Shown: positions 27,244-39,778, numbered from the stretch's first letter. The stretch: 64,000 nt of DNA from Adineta steineri (GCA_905250115.1 CAJNOI010000033.1:563871-627870), one strand, 5' to 3'. Numbers and translations are program-made. Notes: generated by a model from the letters alone, not told the origin.

Positions 27244-29037
27244 TTAGAAGAGAGGAAAATAATCATAAAACTCTTTTGTGTGCACAATGATTTTTTTAAA
27301 GTCTATTTGTTTCAATCGAGCACAATTACGACGCGTTGCATTTCTTGTGAAGTTGTTTGTTACCAACCTTAATTGATCATATTTGATACATAATATGGTT
27401 AGCTGCGGTAGATGTGTTTTGCTCTGATTGAGAAATTGTTCAACATAACAAATATGAGAATATTGTAGACGTAGTGAAATAAGATTTGGATATTCAACAA
27501 TTGAATACAATTCATTGTTGCGAGAGATCAAGTTGTCTTTCATTTGTAACTGTGGTTCCAAATTAAAAATATGTAACTTTTTAAGCAAAGGAAAAAAGCG
27601 TGCAATTCGGATAAAAAACTCGTATTCGAACGGAGTTTCATCGTCTACTGTCAATTCCCTGACACAACTGAAGTGTACTGGTGGAAATGCATTACCAATA
27701 TATCCGAGATAATCAAAAGCGAATGGTAATGAAAATATATGACATGTGACACTATCAGCTATGTAGTTTAATATGCAGCATATTTGTTGATATCCTATGT
27801 TAGTAAAAGTTTGTTGAATATCTTCGTTTGATAGATGAGGAGTTATATAATGTAGTTTCACTTTAGTATTAATATGAAAAATAAATTTACGAAGACATGG
27901 TATATGTACAAGAATGTTATTATTAATTTGAGTACCATCTATTAATGTAGTTCGTTCTTCATTGGTAACGTTTAAAGTTAATTCTTGAAGTTTTATCATA
28001 CGATGAAGAAGAGGCAAAACTCGAGTATCATATTGATTAGTCATGCATTGACATGTTAATGAGAAACATTTCATGTTAGGTAGATCATCCTAAAGTGAAC
28101 AAACGTATTATTATCGATTAGAGAGAAAAGTTAAAATGACTAAATGGTTTTTGAAACTTTTCACACACATAACACAATCGATTGTTGACTAAATAACTGA
28201 AACAATTTCAACTGAGAAAAATATCTAGTAATAATACATGAACCTACCATATTGTAAACACTTGATAAATCATTTGTATGATGAATGTCAACAATAAATG
28301 TATTCAGTTGTTTGAGACGACCATCAAGTAGTGCAAAACAATCGTCAAAGCAGAAAACATCAACGCATAACTTGGTAAGATTTAATGACGACCACGTTGT
28401 AAAAGCTAAATCTTCGATAGATAAAAGTTGATCACATTGAATGACAGATAGATGTTTGAGATTTTTAAAAACATTCAATGTATATTCATACACATTTATT
28501 TCGTTCGGATTGTTTGATAATATATGTCTAGTTCTATTATATACAAGAATGAGATCAGTAATCTGTTCTCCAAAAATATGTCGAAATGATGATTCAGCTA
28601 AATAAATAATTAGATGTTATCCACTGTATATAATATTTCTATTGATATTTCTTGCCTGTAAAATGACGTGAAACAATATGGTCGTTAACATTGTAGAGTT
28701 TAAGTTCGGTCAGATTAGGATAGTTGGCAGCCAGGAGAATACGTTCCATAGATTGTGATTCAAGAATAAGTGATTTAATATTATAATCAATGTTTGGAAG
28801 TACATTAATACAAAATCGATCAGTTATTAAATCACCAATGGACAAAACATTACCAGTTATTGTTGTTAATACAAAAGTGAGAGTGTTTGTGAATGTTTTT
28901 TCTTTTACTATCTTATGAAGTCGTTGATTATCGACATCAAATAATGAATAGAGAACATCCATATTATGAAGTTTGTTTAAAATAATCAATAATAGTTCAT
29001 CAGGTAGATCCAAAAAGCGAACATTTGACTGGTTCAT
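27244..29037 (-). CDS. F-box/LRR-like protein
   Basis: Three exons (28656-29037, 28248-28597, 27244-28089) join in frame to 525 residues. The N-terminus FLDLPDELLLIILNKL followed by DVLYSLFDVDNQRL is an F-box, the segment that binds Skp1 in SCF ubiquitin ligases. The rest is a degenerate leucine-rich solenoid (YPNLTELKLYN, FKNLKHLSVIQC, LPLLHRMIKLQELTLNV, YPNLISLRLQYSH, LPQLTILCIKYD), which would choose the substrate. Large families of this architecture are typical of bdelloid rotifers. The first intron (28598-28655) uses a GC donor (ACAG/GCAAGA) yet keeps frame. A second, unrelated-looking member lies at 59011-61945. Confidence 0.85.
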
Positions 29038-29526
29038 ATTAATTTTGACTGATGCACTGTTTAAGATGTATCAAACATATATATGTTCAATACTACTTGT
29101 AGCCATTGTTATCACTGAATAAAATGAACGGATGACCCTGACGGAAAAATAGTGTTGAAGAATAGGTGATGAATTCATATATGCGTTATTGCATGTTCAG
29201 AAAAAGTAAACAAGGGTGGGTGTTGGCATACAGATGAGAAGATCATCCACACCCATCGAAACCAGAAAAACCTAGTTTAGCACATCACTAGTTAGTGCAC
29301 ATCCATCATACGAAATGTTTGAATATTTATTTCAACTTCGATTTTCTTAACTAATTGCTTTCATACAAATAATGATTTTGATTCAATTATTTATTTAAAT
29401 ATTTATATGTACACATAAGAAGACACAATATTTATTCATTAAAATATGCTATTACCAATACAATATCATATTAAATAGTACATTTAAAATATAATCGACT
29501 AGACAATAAACGATATGTATGTTATT
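29038..29526. other. Intergenic with one GT-rich hairpin
   Basis: No gene is seen. A short hairpin (29211-29260) has AAGGGTGGGTGTTGGC on the left and CATCCACACCCATCG on the right. It may belong to the dispersed hairpin family, though its arms pair less well. Confidence 0.4.
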
Positions 29527-30590
29527 TTATTGTTCATTAACATGGCAATGAGTTTCTTTAAGATGCAATGCATCACATTCGAGTTTCTATTCAAAAAAAA
29601 AATTAAAATAAATTAGAAGAGTAATAATATTTTGCTTTTACTTTAAGTGCTTCACGTCGCCGATATTCCATCTTAGCTTTTTCGACTCGAACCCAATAAG
29701 GCACATTTTCAATACTTGAACGAATTATTTTACAAAATAAAACTAATAAATGCTGAAATCAAATATTAATATTAGATTAATCAAATAAAAACAAGAATAT
29801 ATTCTACTAACTTCAATACAAATAAGTAGAAAAATTTCTGCAGCAAATGGAAGTCTTGGTACTAATCGTCGAAAAACTCCACGAATTGAACAAAATATAC
29901 AATTAACAATAATTGCTGCTACAATCATATATTCCATAATTTTCTTTAACAAAAAAATAAAAATTAAACATTTGATATATTTCTAATAAAAATGTACTGA
30001 TATCTACCTGCCAATGACCAATATCTTTAACCCGTTGTGAAAAAGGTCTTTGATAAATCATACATAATTTAAATGCATCAGTACGTATTTCAAGTATATT
30101 ATTTATCAAAGAAAAGAATGCTGCAAGAGGAAATAATGTTGATAAAAATATAATGTAACCAAATTGAATAACTAATTCAAGATAATCTTCATATAAATCA
30201 GGCCATTTAGGTTGTAAACATTCAATTTCAGCTTGCGATAATGATAATGTTTCAAAACTAGGTATAGTATCACGTGGATTAAATGAAGAATCAATAAGAA
30301 TATCATCGACAGGTTTTGTTTGTTTCGAAGTATTCCATTGATCAAGAATACGTTTAAGTTCATCATTAAGATCTTTTCGTTCTGTATATTTTGTGTGTTC
30401 TTTTTTACTTAATTGCATCAAAAAAGATAAACGAGTATTTGAAACAATATAAGGAATAATTGCTTCCTAAATAAATATATATATATGAATCTTTATTATT
30501 ATTATCAAGAGTAGAATAGAAAAAATGCGATTATTTTCTTACTTTAATATGATCCCAGAATTGTTTGATAACAAAAATGGTAATTAATTG
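29527..30590 (-). pseudogene. Anoctamin (TMEM16, ANO8/ANO10-like), C-terminal half only
   Basis: Five exons (30543-30590, 30008-30466, 29812-29943, 29642-29752, 29527-29586) join in frame to 269 residues with no start codon in the first. The sequence LVIQFGYIIFLSTLFPLAA, then NNILEIRTDAFKL and RPFSQRVKDIGHWQ, is diagnostic of anoctamin TM7-TM8. Two more hydrophobic segments and WVRVEKAKMEYRRREALK close the protein, as in ANO8 and ANO10. Of the residues that bind calcium in TMEM16A, the second TM7 acidic residue and both TM8 ones (E, D) are kept; the first TM7 Glu is Asp. The N-terminal half with TM1-5 is missing: the DNA upstream holds an unrelated coiled-coil gene. Either it is a truncated gene, or the upstream exons were moved or misassembled. 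Confidence 0.8.
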
Positions 30591-30809
30591 CTAAAAAAAA
30601 CATTATCTATAGATAGTATATATATTTTTTTAATTTTACTGATATCGGATAAACGAATATATTTATGTGTAAAGAAAGCAAATAATTTACAAAGAAAAAA
30701 TTTTTTTAAAGAAAAAAAGTATTATAATTACATTATAGATTTTCTTTATTATGTTCATCTGAAAAAATATTATTTAGAGAAGGGTGAGATAGATAACTGA
30801 TTTACCTTT

Positions 30810-31107
30810 TTATTTTATCAATATTTTTAATTGAGCATTCAAAGATTCTAACTGACGTCTGAGTTGGTTCAATTCGAATCCATCTTGTTGTGTATTTTGA
30901 AGTTCTTTATTCTTTTCTTCCATTCGGTTCTTCATATCTTGAATCTAAGTACAACAATTTTAGTGAAAACAAATCTCATTAATTAAATTTTACTTCTAGG
31001 TCTATTGTTGGTTCATCATTATCATTACGTGCATGAAAATAATAGTCGTGAAATGGATAATAATTATCTTCCAATATACTAAGTGCAACATTTTGATCGT
31101 CTGCCAT
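30810..31107 (-). CDS. Small coiled-coil protein, unrecognised
   Basis: Two exons (30994-31107 and 30810-30944) give 82 residues. The ATG falls exactly after an intron acceptor (CTCTAG/ATG). The first exon is acidic and aromatic (ILEDNYYPFHDYYFHARND), the second is a short coiled coil (MKNRMEEKNKELQ ... LRRQLESLNAQLK). The stop lies five bases before a good splice donor at about 30804, so the mRNA may continue into the anoctamin fragment as untranslated sequence. All three frames of the second exon contain stops near its end, so a fusion protein is unlikely. Confidence 0.4.
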
Positions 31108-31314
31108 CTAGAGATAAATTATATAGAAATGATTCTTTATTTAATAAAAATAATCACCTTGAATTTTCATTTTTCACCTCCTTCCATTTTAGTTTTTCAC
31201 TTGTTGTTGGATTACCCAGGACGATCATTCCGACTGTCGGAATCGGCTTCTTAAGCAACCTGAAACGATTAGCAAACAGTGTATTACTACATTACTTCTC
31301 ACCATTCTTACCAT

Positions 31315-31385
31315 CTTGAGAGTGGCTGTGGGTGTTAGTCTTTTCTCTTTGCACATCAATACCTACCCACACCCACACCCCTCAA
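31315..31385. repeat. GT-rich hairpin
   Basis: TTGAGAGTGGCTGTGGGTG on the left faces CACCCACACCCCTCAA on the right, with a pyrimidine-rich loop. This is one of the clearest copies of the dispersed hairpin family. Its left arm also contains GTGGCTGTGGGTG, which recurs in the tandem repeat at the window's right edge. Confidence 0.55.
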
Positions 31386-31433
31386 AATATTATTTTTAAA
31401 GGGTTGAAATAAATATCCTGTTTACCTTTTTGC

Positions 31434-31701
31434 TTTTTTAATCTTTTTAAAATTGTTTCATTAACTTGTTGCAAATCTGTTTCATTTTTATCCAATTTTG
31501 TTTTTGGTCGACCTTTGATAAGTTAATTTTGTTTATTAATAGTTAGATCTGAACATAAAGCTTCTAGTTCAAAGAATTCTACTAGTTTAATTTTACCAGC
31601 TCGTCTGTTGTTAGTTCACGTTCAGGTGAACTATCATAAAAACCGAGATATGGATTGGGATTCTCCCAAATGCTAACTATAGAACTTTGGTTGTTTGCTA
31701 T
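31434..31701 (-). pseudogene. Degenerate paralogue of the small coiled-coil gene
   Basis: The exon 31597-31701 reads IANNQSSIVSIWENPNPY, the same pattern as the start of the gene at 30810-31107 (MADDQNVALSILEDNYY), but ATA stands where the ATG should be. A following exon near 31434-31522 would give a Lys-rich helix, but only in a frame that the splice junction does not supply. It is probably a decayed tandem copy, unless an upstream exon provides the start. Confidence 0.35.
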
Positions 31702-32804
31702 CTGAAATAAATCAGGTGGAAATAATTTTTTATTAAATGAAAACAATTGATATATATTTTCATTTTTCTCCTTCTTACAAATAGTGTACATATGTTTACA
31801 TGCACTCGTTATACATCTCTAGTTTCTTTCTTAATATTTCTGTAGTCAAAAATGTGCATTTACAAATATTTCATTGAACGAAATCGATTAAAATTCTTTC
31901 ATTATTTGAAAAATTTAATAAACATCTCAATCTAAAAACGTTCATATCTCGAGATCCAAGATTCATAGATACGAACGTTTCTAAGGATTTTTCAGTACCA
32001 CTAAAACGTATCTATAGTAAAAAAATCAGTTGGAGTAGTACACACATCAATCCAATTGAAATATTTGCCCATTTCATTATCCTGAGAATTACTTTCTATT
32101 AGTCTTTTTGTGAGATTACTCGAATCTACCACTGTCTTTTTTAAACATAAAGTATAAAAAGCCATGAATGATATATCAAGATCTAAACAATAATTTATTA
32201 TAGTGCAAATAAGATTTATTGACACGACATCATTAGATTTTATTTTTGATTTAAATCAAATTCTTTTTATGTGAAAAATAGGTGAATGAAATATATAAGC
32301 CAAAAGGCTAAATAGAACGTCATTGTTCTCAAAGGTCAATATTATATATGATGTGCACCGACTGGTACATAAACTTGATATATAATACAGCATTTACTCA
32401 TAATAAAATGTATTGTTTATACAATATTAATCTCATTTATCATACGCCAGATTTTTGACAAATCCAAAGGTTAAACTATTATATAGATATGATATACAAT
32501 ACAATTGAACTTTAATCATATACTCACGAATTATTCGAATACATTAATCATTTTTGACATAAAATATGTCGAGGTAATATCATTGTATTTTGTTTTCAAA
32601 CGATTCTTTTTATAGCTCTTAATAAGAAATCAAGGCATATATGCTATAAAAAGAAAATTGTTCTGTCAGTTTTTAGTTCTCATCATATAATAAATAGCAT
32701 AAGTATTTCTCGCATTAAGTCATATTGGTATCTGTATTTATACATATATATATCTATATATACAAAAGGAAAAGGAAAAGGAAAAGGAAAAAAAAATATG
32801 TATA
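31702..32804. other. Intergenic, no supported gene
   Basis: An open frame of 74 codons (32001-32225, minus strand) has no recognisable domain. A short (AAAAGG)n array lies at 32765-32790, just past the 3' end of the next gene. Confidence 0.4.
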
Positions 32805-34158
32805 TTAATTTCTTGTTATAAAATTTGAGCGCTTTGGTATATCGCCTGATGTAGATTTATCATCCTGTAATGTAGTAAATGCTTTGATCAATGTTAATTT
32901 ATCTTGATTTAATAAATAGATTTGTTGTTCTGCATCATTTAAATCCTTTGAATAAGAAATATTTAGTTTCAATAGAAATTAATCGAAAAAAAAATCTATT
33001 TACGTGTGTCATTTTATCAAGCTTTCGTTGTAAGTCATATATAATCGAATCTTTATCATGAACGAGTGATTCAAGGGCATGAATATGTTCTTCAACTTGT
33101 CGATATTTTTCATCATCGGATGTTTGCTAATAAAAAAAAAAGAAATGATAAGAATGATGAAAAAAAATCTGTCATACTTTTTCTACCCGACATAGAATAA
33201 ATTCTTGTGGTCGAAACATTTTTGTTGTTGTACTAGGATAAATAGTTGATGATGTACTTTTATTATAAGAATCTATGAAAAAAAATTGATTTAATTCTTT
33301 ATTACAAGGATTTTTTACCTGTTCGAGGAATAGATAAATTTTCAAATGATGATCTATACAGTCAAATATAAATCGAAATGATATATTCATAAGTTTTGTA
33401 TCTTCATCTACTTACTGAACTCGATTAATTGCAAAGATTGACTTTGGAGATGACAGCTGAAAGGAACAGATATATCATATTACAAATATAAAAGAAAACA
33501 AATCATTTATCACTTACATTTCGATTATGATCACATGACTCAATTGGCTCAGTGACGTATGTCAATGTATTTTTTTCTTCTTCGTCATCATCATTAGCAG
33601 AACCCTAGAATAGAATTCATTTACAACAGATATTTGTTAAAAAAACAAACAGACATATGTTTTCTCATTTAGTTACAAACTTTCTACTCATTGAGCTATC
33701 GTTTCACTATTAAAAAATATTTTCATTTTCAATAGAAACAAATAAGAATGGATTTATCGGAATTAAAAATATTATTTAGACAAAATCTGAAAAAACGATT
33801 TTCTTATGACTATATTAGTTTATTCAAAAAAATTGCGAATAAATACGTTATTGTTAATTATTAAAACAGATAGACTATTTTGAAATAAAAACTAAGAATC
33901 TAAATATACCTCAGTTGATGTACTTGCTAATGAAACATCATTTGGACGTATACCAGTTGATCGACGTTTATCTCTTAAATTTCGTTTTATTCTTGGATTA
34001 TTTCGTGCAATTGATTTATTTGTTAGTTTTGTTGGTGATGATTGAACAATCATCGATACTGTTTCATTTGATCGATTAGTTGGTATTGGACCATCAAAAA
34101 ATCGACGATCCGTAGTTGTTTGTATTTCATTTGTTGTTCGAAAAACTGAACGGGACAT
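32805..34158 (-). CDS. Coiled-coil protein of unknown function
   Basis: Seven exons (33910-34158, 33518-33604, 33416-33456, 33319-33353, 33178-33272, 33004-33126, 32805-32945) join in frame to 256 residues; the 35-bp exon 4 is required to keep frame. The first third is basic and Ser/Thr/Asn-rich (RNNPRIKRNLRDKRRS), followed by an acidic patch DDDEEE. The last third is a coiled coil (YRQVEEHIHALESLVHDKDS, then DLQRKLDKM, then DLNDAEQQIYLLNQDKL). There is no membrane segment or signal peptide. I do not recognise a family; a cytoskeletal or centrosomal role would be a guess from shape only. Confidence 0.7.
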
Positions 34159-36154
34159 CTAGAATAAATTTAAAAAAATGATAAAATGTACATATAATAA
34201 CATTATTTATCCTTCAAAAGATTTCCTATGTTCTAATAATAATAACAATAGTTCGATTTGTTTGAGACTATGTTAGATCCATATGTGTGATGTGTTTATT
34301 TATATTCGAACTAGTTCTGTCTATAACATATTTATTATAGACAAAAAAATCAAGACATAATGTATATAAAGGACTGTTATCGTAGATATATTTGCTGATT
34401 ATTACAATTGTAATAGCGTGGGTTGATCAGAGAAAGTAAAACAAAAGAAGAAAATCTATTTATTTATCAACATCAGAATTTTATCATACTGTTATTCAAG
34501 GTTGATTATACAAAAGAATTCTTTCAAATATATCTATACAAAGAAAAGATTACTGTATAGGACATGATAAATCTAACATGATATTTTTATTCTCCTATGT
34601 TTTTATGATATATAAAGAACGTTATTAGATTGTTGTCATTTCTTGACAACTTGTCACAACACTAAATGTGTGGGTGTAGGCATGATAATACAACAATTTA
34701 AACTAGAAACTAAAGAGATATAAAGGACAGTTTATGTATTATCACTATAGATAATAATGATAGTCAATAGGAAATTTATATAAAATAAAATAGACATCAC
34801 AGGAGACAAATAGAAATTTATGTACTGCGTAGGTGTATCAGAAAAAAAATTTCTTTTTTTGTTTCAAGTTAACAGAACAACGAAATGATGCATGTTTACT
34901 TACGTGAGTAATATATTGTATTCTACTTCATGTAATAAATACTTTTTTAGATGAAATATACTCGACATCGAATCATCGTTATTTCGTTTACAACTATTTT
35001 TAAAAATGAATATCAGTTGTACCTGATTTTTTTATGATATCTCTAAAATACTTTTATCGAAAGTTCTCAGATATAAAGGTACACTTCATTGTTTTTTAAA
35101 CCGATCATTATGACGAAACTATGTACTGCTACGCACTAAGCTAGTCTGATACTCTTAAGTAATTGTCAGATAACTCATCAATTTATTTATATATAAATAC
35201 AATATGAAATTCTATTTATTGCTTATAGAAATTATGGATATGTTTAATCGAGGTATTATTCAATGAGGTTAACATAAGGAGAAAGGTCCTTCGAAAGAGA
35301 CATTTGGTTATAACGACATAATATATATATATATTAACATTCTATAAGTACTATAACGTTGACAAACAAGAAAATATGTTTCTTTAATTTCTATTCTAAA
35401 AACATTTGTTTTACCTCATTTGTTGTACATATATATATATATAAATATTTGAATACGTATTTGCTTTACAAAATATTTTATTAATCATTTCTCAAGATTG
35501 AAAAGCACAATGGTACTTGAGAAACCAGACGTCTAGTTATAGTAGTTTGATCGTTATCTAATACGCAATTACATTGAAAAAAATCTATTAAATGCAAATT
35601 TGTCTTGATTTTTATCAATAATTATTTCAAACGAAGACATTCAATGATAACTAAAAAATGCCTATATCCTATAATTAATAAATCTTGTTAGATAAAGGAC
35701 AGATAGGTATGATGATTACTAAACTTATTGAACACATGTCCTTATCAAAGAATTCAATTTTAAATAATGATTATCTTAATGATATTTAATTTATATATAA
35801 AAATAGCAATTATTCAGTTTACTGAATATAACTCTGATGTTGTTTTTTTATAGATTAAATTGAGTTAATGCTATTTACTATTTCTATTTTCTTTCATTAA
35901 TAATTAATGGCATCAAAGAAAAACAAAGTAATATTTGCACTTCAATTAAATTGAATTTTTTTTTAAATTAATAATGTTATTTATAATTACTTATCAACTA
36001 ATGCATATGAAATAATAAGATTTATGTCAAATAAAAAAATAAGAATTTAAATATATGTTTTGAAATATTTCTAAGAACAATATATATATATATATTGATT
36101 GCATTATTTTTATTGAAATAATTATACAGGAAAATAAAATATTTCAATTAATGT
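34159..36154. other. Intergenic, no feature seen
   Basis: Two kilobases of AT-rich DNA with short (TA)n runs near 35320, 35430 and 36080. There is no exon-like ORF. A half-motif GTGTGGGTGTAGGC occurs at about 34668. Confidence 0.5.
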
Positions 36155-37003
36155 TTATGATTTTAAATTAATTTTTGGTAAAATAAAGGGTCGTTGTGCT
36201 GCTGTTTCTCTTGCTTTCTTTCGATTGGCTGCATCTTGTTTGAGAATATTTGTATGACGATTAAAATCTTCTTCCATTTTTTTAACATCATAAACACCTT
36301 TGACATTAGCAAGACGATCAACAATGCATAAATTATTTTGTAAAATAGGTATATAACCTTTTAAAACTTTTCGACGATGATCATGAACATGTCGTTCTCG
36401 TAGACGTTCTTGTTCAATATGCGTTGTTGGATATGCACTTGCTTCACGAGCTATTTTAGCTAAACGTTCTAATTTCTGACGATTTTCATAATAAATTCGA
36501 TTATTTTCGTCTTGTTTAGTTATTAGACGTTGTTGTTGTTTCCATTTACGTATATTAAGACGATCAGGTGGTAAATATGAAAATGTTTTACGTGGAGAAT
36601 TTGACCGAGCACGTTGTCTATTGACTAATGATGCTGGAGTTCGTTGTTTTGAATCTCGATGACCATTTGTAGGTGAAATTGGTCTTTGAATTAGATTTTC
36701 ATTCGTAGTTTTAGGTGGTGGTGGTACACCAGTTTGTTCAGATAAATTCGATGAATCTGATTGTGATCGAGTCATTTTTGGTGAACTTATTTGAGTATTT
36801 CGACGTGAATTTTGTTGCGTAAATTTTTCTGAACTTAATTGACTATTTGTACGATTTAATTCTAATGTTGTTGATGAATTTACTTGATTCTCTTCTTTTT
36901 GAATATCTGATATTTCTGGTGAACTATTTTCATTATTTGGTGAATTAATTTCATTATTATTATTATTATTATTTGATGAATCTTGTTTTGAATTAATCGA
37001 CAT
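36155..37003 (-). CDS. Basic low-complexity protein, possibly CFAP97-like
   Basis: A single exon of 282 residues. The first 130 are low-complexity Ser/Asn/Gln/Thr with an Asn run near residue 12. The second half is ordered and basic: LNIRKWKQQQRL, ENNRIYYENRQKLERLAKI, HDHRRKVLKGYIPILQNNL, then VDRLANVKGVYDVKKME. The pattern 'N.L...RLANVK..YDV' resembles the core of the CFAP97/hemingway family of ciliary proteins, but the match is weak and from memory. The ATG at 37003 follows a (TA)n-containing, GA-rich leader. Confidence 0.6.
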   Translation of the reverse strand: MSINSKQDSSNNNNNNNEINSPNNENSSPEISDIQKEENQVNSSTTLELNRTNSQLSSEKFTQQNSRRNTQISSPKMTRSQSDSSNLSEQTGVPPPPKTTNENLIQRPISPTNGHRDSKQRTPASLVNRQRARSNSPRKTFSYLPPDRLNIRKWKQQQRLITKQDENNRIYYENRQKLERLAKIAREASAYPTTHIEQERLRERHVHDHRRKVLKGYIPILQNNLCIVDRLANVKGVYDVKKMEEDFNRHTNILKQDAANRKKARETAAQRPFILPKINLKS

Positions 37004-37988
37004 TCTTTAACGATAGAAATCAAAACTGCCTGTATTAACGAATAAAAATTCCTTCCTTTTTTTACTTTATTATATATATATATATCGCTTGTTTCAAGAG
37101 TAGAAGTGTCTCTCGAGCATCCACCGTTATCAAAAGACAACAAGACGAGAGAAGAAGAAAAAAAAAATAGCGAGTAATGAAAAAAAAAAGAAGAAGAAAA
37201 AACTCCTTGCACTGTTATATTAGCCTTTGATAAGGAAGAATAGGTGTATAGAGAGAGAAAAAAAAAGACGACAGACAGACAGAAAGAAAGGACACAGGAA
37301 CGGATGAGCGCAAGTATTTTTACTAACATTAAAAAATAAAAGATGTTGATAGTGTGGTATCTATGACAGCGCTTCCGTGCGTATATATATATATCATATG
37401 AGTGAATTTCTTTCGTTTTTCTTTTTTTTCCTTTCAAATGAAATATGAGCTTCATCATTGTTTTGTCTTGTTGTTTGACCATCAAATACAATGAAAATAA
37501 TCAAATGAGAAACAGATGCGCTAGTCTTTCTTTTTCAGTATTGATACACTCGATTACACATTAATATAGAAGACCTCGTACTTTACAATAAGTAATTTTG
37601 ATTTTATATGATATTACGAAGGATTTCTGATATACTGATAGTTGACACACAATCGCCTTTGCAAGGCTATATTGTAATCTTTTGATTGAATCTACAACCA
37701 ATACCATGATTAATTTATCCATTTGTTCAATTAAATAAGAGAAAAAAAAAGCAAGGATATCGAACATTTGCTTAACTCTAAACGTACATAATGCATGTTA
37801 TGTCTATATGTATATTTATTCAATGTCAATCATGGTTGACTGAGCAGGCTGGTTTAATGACGTAATACTCAGGTATAAAACCAGACGATTATACCGATCA
37901 GAGTACGAGTGACATTCATTAAACTATATATTTATACATATATACATACTCATATATAGACACATTGTCCTCATTGATAATTTGAATC
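37004..37988. promoter_or_regulatory. Divergent region; TATA box and CRE-like site before the EF-hand gene
   Basis: TATAAAA at 37874-37880 lies 109 bp before the ATG at 37989, and TGACGTAA (CRE/AP-1-like) lies at 37858-37865. Together they suggest a focused promoter for the rightward gene. The left part (37080-37300) is purine-rich and leads to the leftward gene. Confidence 0.45.
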
Positions 37989-39778
37989 ATGGCCAACTTT
38001 GATATAGTTAAAGCAATGTTTGCTCAAGTCGATGCAAATAAAGATGGAAGGTACGAAAAAGTAGTTCATTAGATTTGACGAAACATTCTAATATTTCTAG
38101 TATTGATCGAAGTGAATTTCGAAATTGGGTTGGTGCTGGTAACAGTGGTAATGCAGCAGGAGGAGGTTTAACTTCTTCAACATATGAATCAGGTGCTTTT
38201 CAATCATCATCAACTGGTGGACTTGATGCATCAAATGTTCTTGCTGCTAGTGGCAGTGCTGGGTTCGTTGGCCAATCAGCAACTAGTGGATACGAAGCAT
38301 CATTTAGCTCACAAAGTGGTGTTGAATCTGCTGACGGTCTTGCTGCTCGTGGATCGAATAATTCATATAACGCAATAGGAGCATTGTCAACATCATATGA
38401 CGCAGGTGTTACGGCTAACGCATCTCTAGAATCAAGTGTTTCAGCACAACAACTTAACCAAAATATTTCAACTTCTGGCCTTTTTGTTGATCCTAATCCA
38501 CAAATTATTCGAAGAGCAGCAACTGGAGGTGCTGTAACTTATCAACAAAAAATTCTTGTTCGATTTCTTCAACCTCCACCTTGTCCACCACCAGGCGTAA
38601 TTAATTTTTTCATTTCATATGTACATCAATTTCTTATGATTTTCTTAATTATTCTAGCCACTTATTATTAAAGAAATTCGTCCACCACAACCACCTCCAC
38701 CACCACCTCTTGTTGTACGACAACGTGCACCACCTATTCCTCAACCACCTCCACTTATCTTACGTGAACGTCCACCACAAATACCCACATCTGTTGCTAG
38801 TCAAACAGGTACAATAAATAAAACTTTCATATAATTAAATTAAATATTAAATTTTCATCTAGTTATTCGTCGTTTGGCTGCTCTACCTGTTCCACCACGA
38901 TCAGTTATTATCGAACGTCTTCCTCCACTACCACCTAAACCACGTAACAAAAGAAATCTATTTCTATTTTTTTAATTTTACTAAAATTTTATTTTTTCTA
39001 TATCTCAGGTGATATTATCATTGAACGTTGGGTTCCATATGGAGCTCAAGCTAAACGTCGTACAATTGTTCAACGTGCTACTGCTGCTAAAGAATATGCA
39101 AAACCACGTAATATTATCATTCAATATGAAGCACCACAAGTTCGTGTTGTTCGACAATTTCAACGACTTGGTGTTTCACAAGAAAATCCACAAGCTTATG
39201 TATCTCGTTATGGCACAACACTTCTAGATGCTGCTGCACTTCTTCAACAAGCTCGTGCTGCTGGTGTTGTCGAAGACATTGTAAATAATAGATACAATCA
39301 TTAACGAAAAATAGATAACAATGTATTTTTTTTTCTCTTTCAGTCACCTCCTGCAGGTAGTGTACTAGCTACTCAATCTAATGCATCAGCTTCTACTAGT
39401 GAAGCTGCTTTTAATTATTCAAGTTCATCATCTGCTCAACAGATCTCATCATCAGGAGAGGCCACAGGCCTCGAAGGACTCCAAGTTACTGGTGGTGGTG
39501 GTGGTGGAACTGGTACATATGGTTTAGATATTGCTAGTAGTAGTATTAGCGGTGGTGGTGGTGGTGCTGCTGGCGGTGGTGCCAGCGGTGGTGCAACGAT
39601 TGGTGGAGGCTACTCAGCTGAATCCTATTCATCAGCAGCAAGTTATAGTGCTGAAGGAGCCACAGCTAGTAGCGGCGAATACGATGCAACAGCAGCTAGT
39701 TTTGCTGCTGCAGATACCAATCATGATGGATCATTAGATCAAAATGAATTTCGACGATTCGTTCAAGGCGGTCTCTAA
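37989..39778 (+). CDS. Protein with an EF-hand at each end and a Pro-rich VIIER core
   Basis: Six exons (37989-38050, 38101-38596, 38658-38808, 38863-38943, 39009-39280, 39344-39778) join in frame to 498 residues. The first 35 residues end in a canonical calcium loop (DANKDGSIDRSEF); the last 25 hold another (DTNHDGSLDQNEF). Between them are a Ser/Ala/Gly-rich tract (about 35-150), a polyproline and charged stretch (PPCPPPG, EIRPPQPPPPPP), and an ordered core with repeats of the type 'PP(L/K)PxR.(V/I)IIER(L/W)', then QFQRLGVSQENPQAYVSRYG. A second Ser/Gly/Ala tract precedes the C-terminal EF-hand. There is no signal peptide. The core recalls structural pellicle or cytoskeletal proteins, but I cannot name the family. 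Confidence 0.8.

Noticed and set aside
39009-39347. Opposite-strand and shifted ORFs over the EF-hand gene
   Set aside because: They are shadows of the spliced frame, rich in Gln/Val/Leu from GTT/CAA codons.
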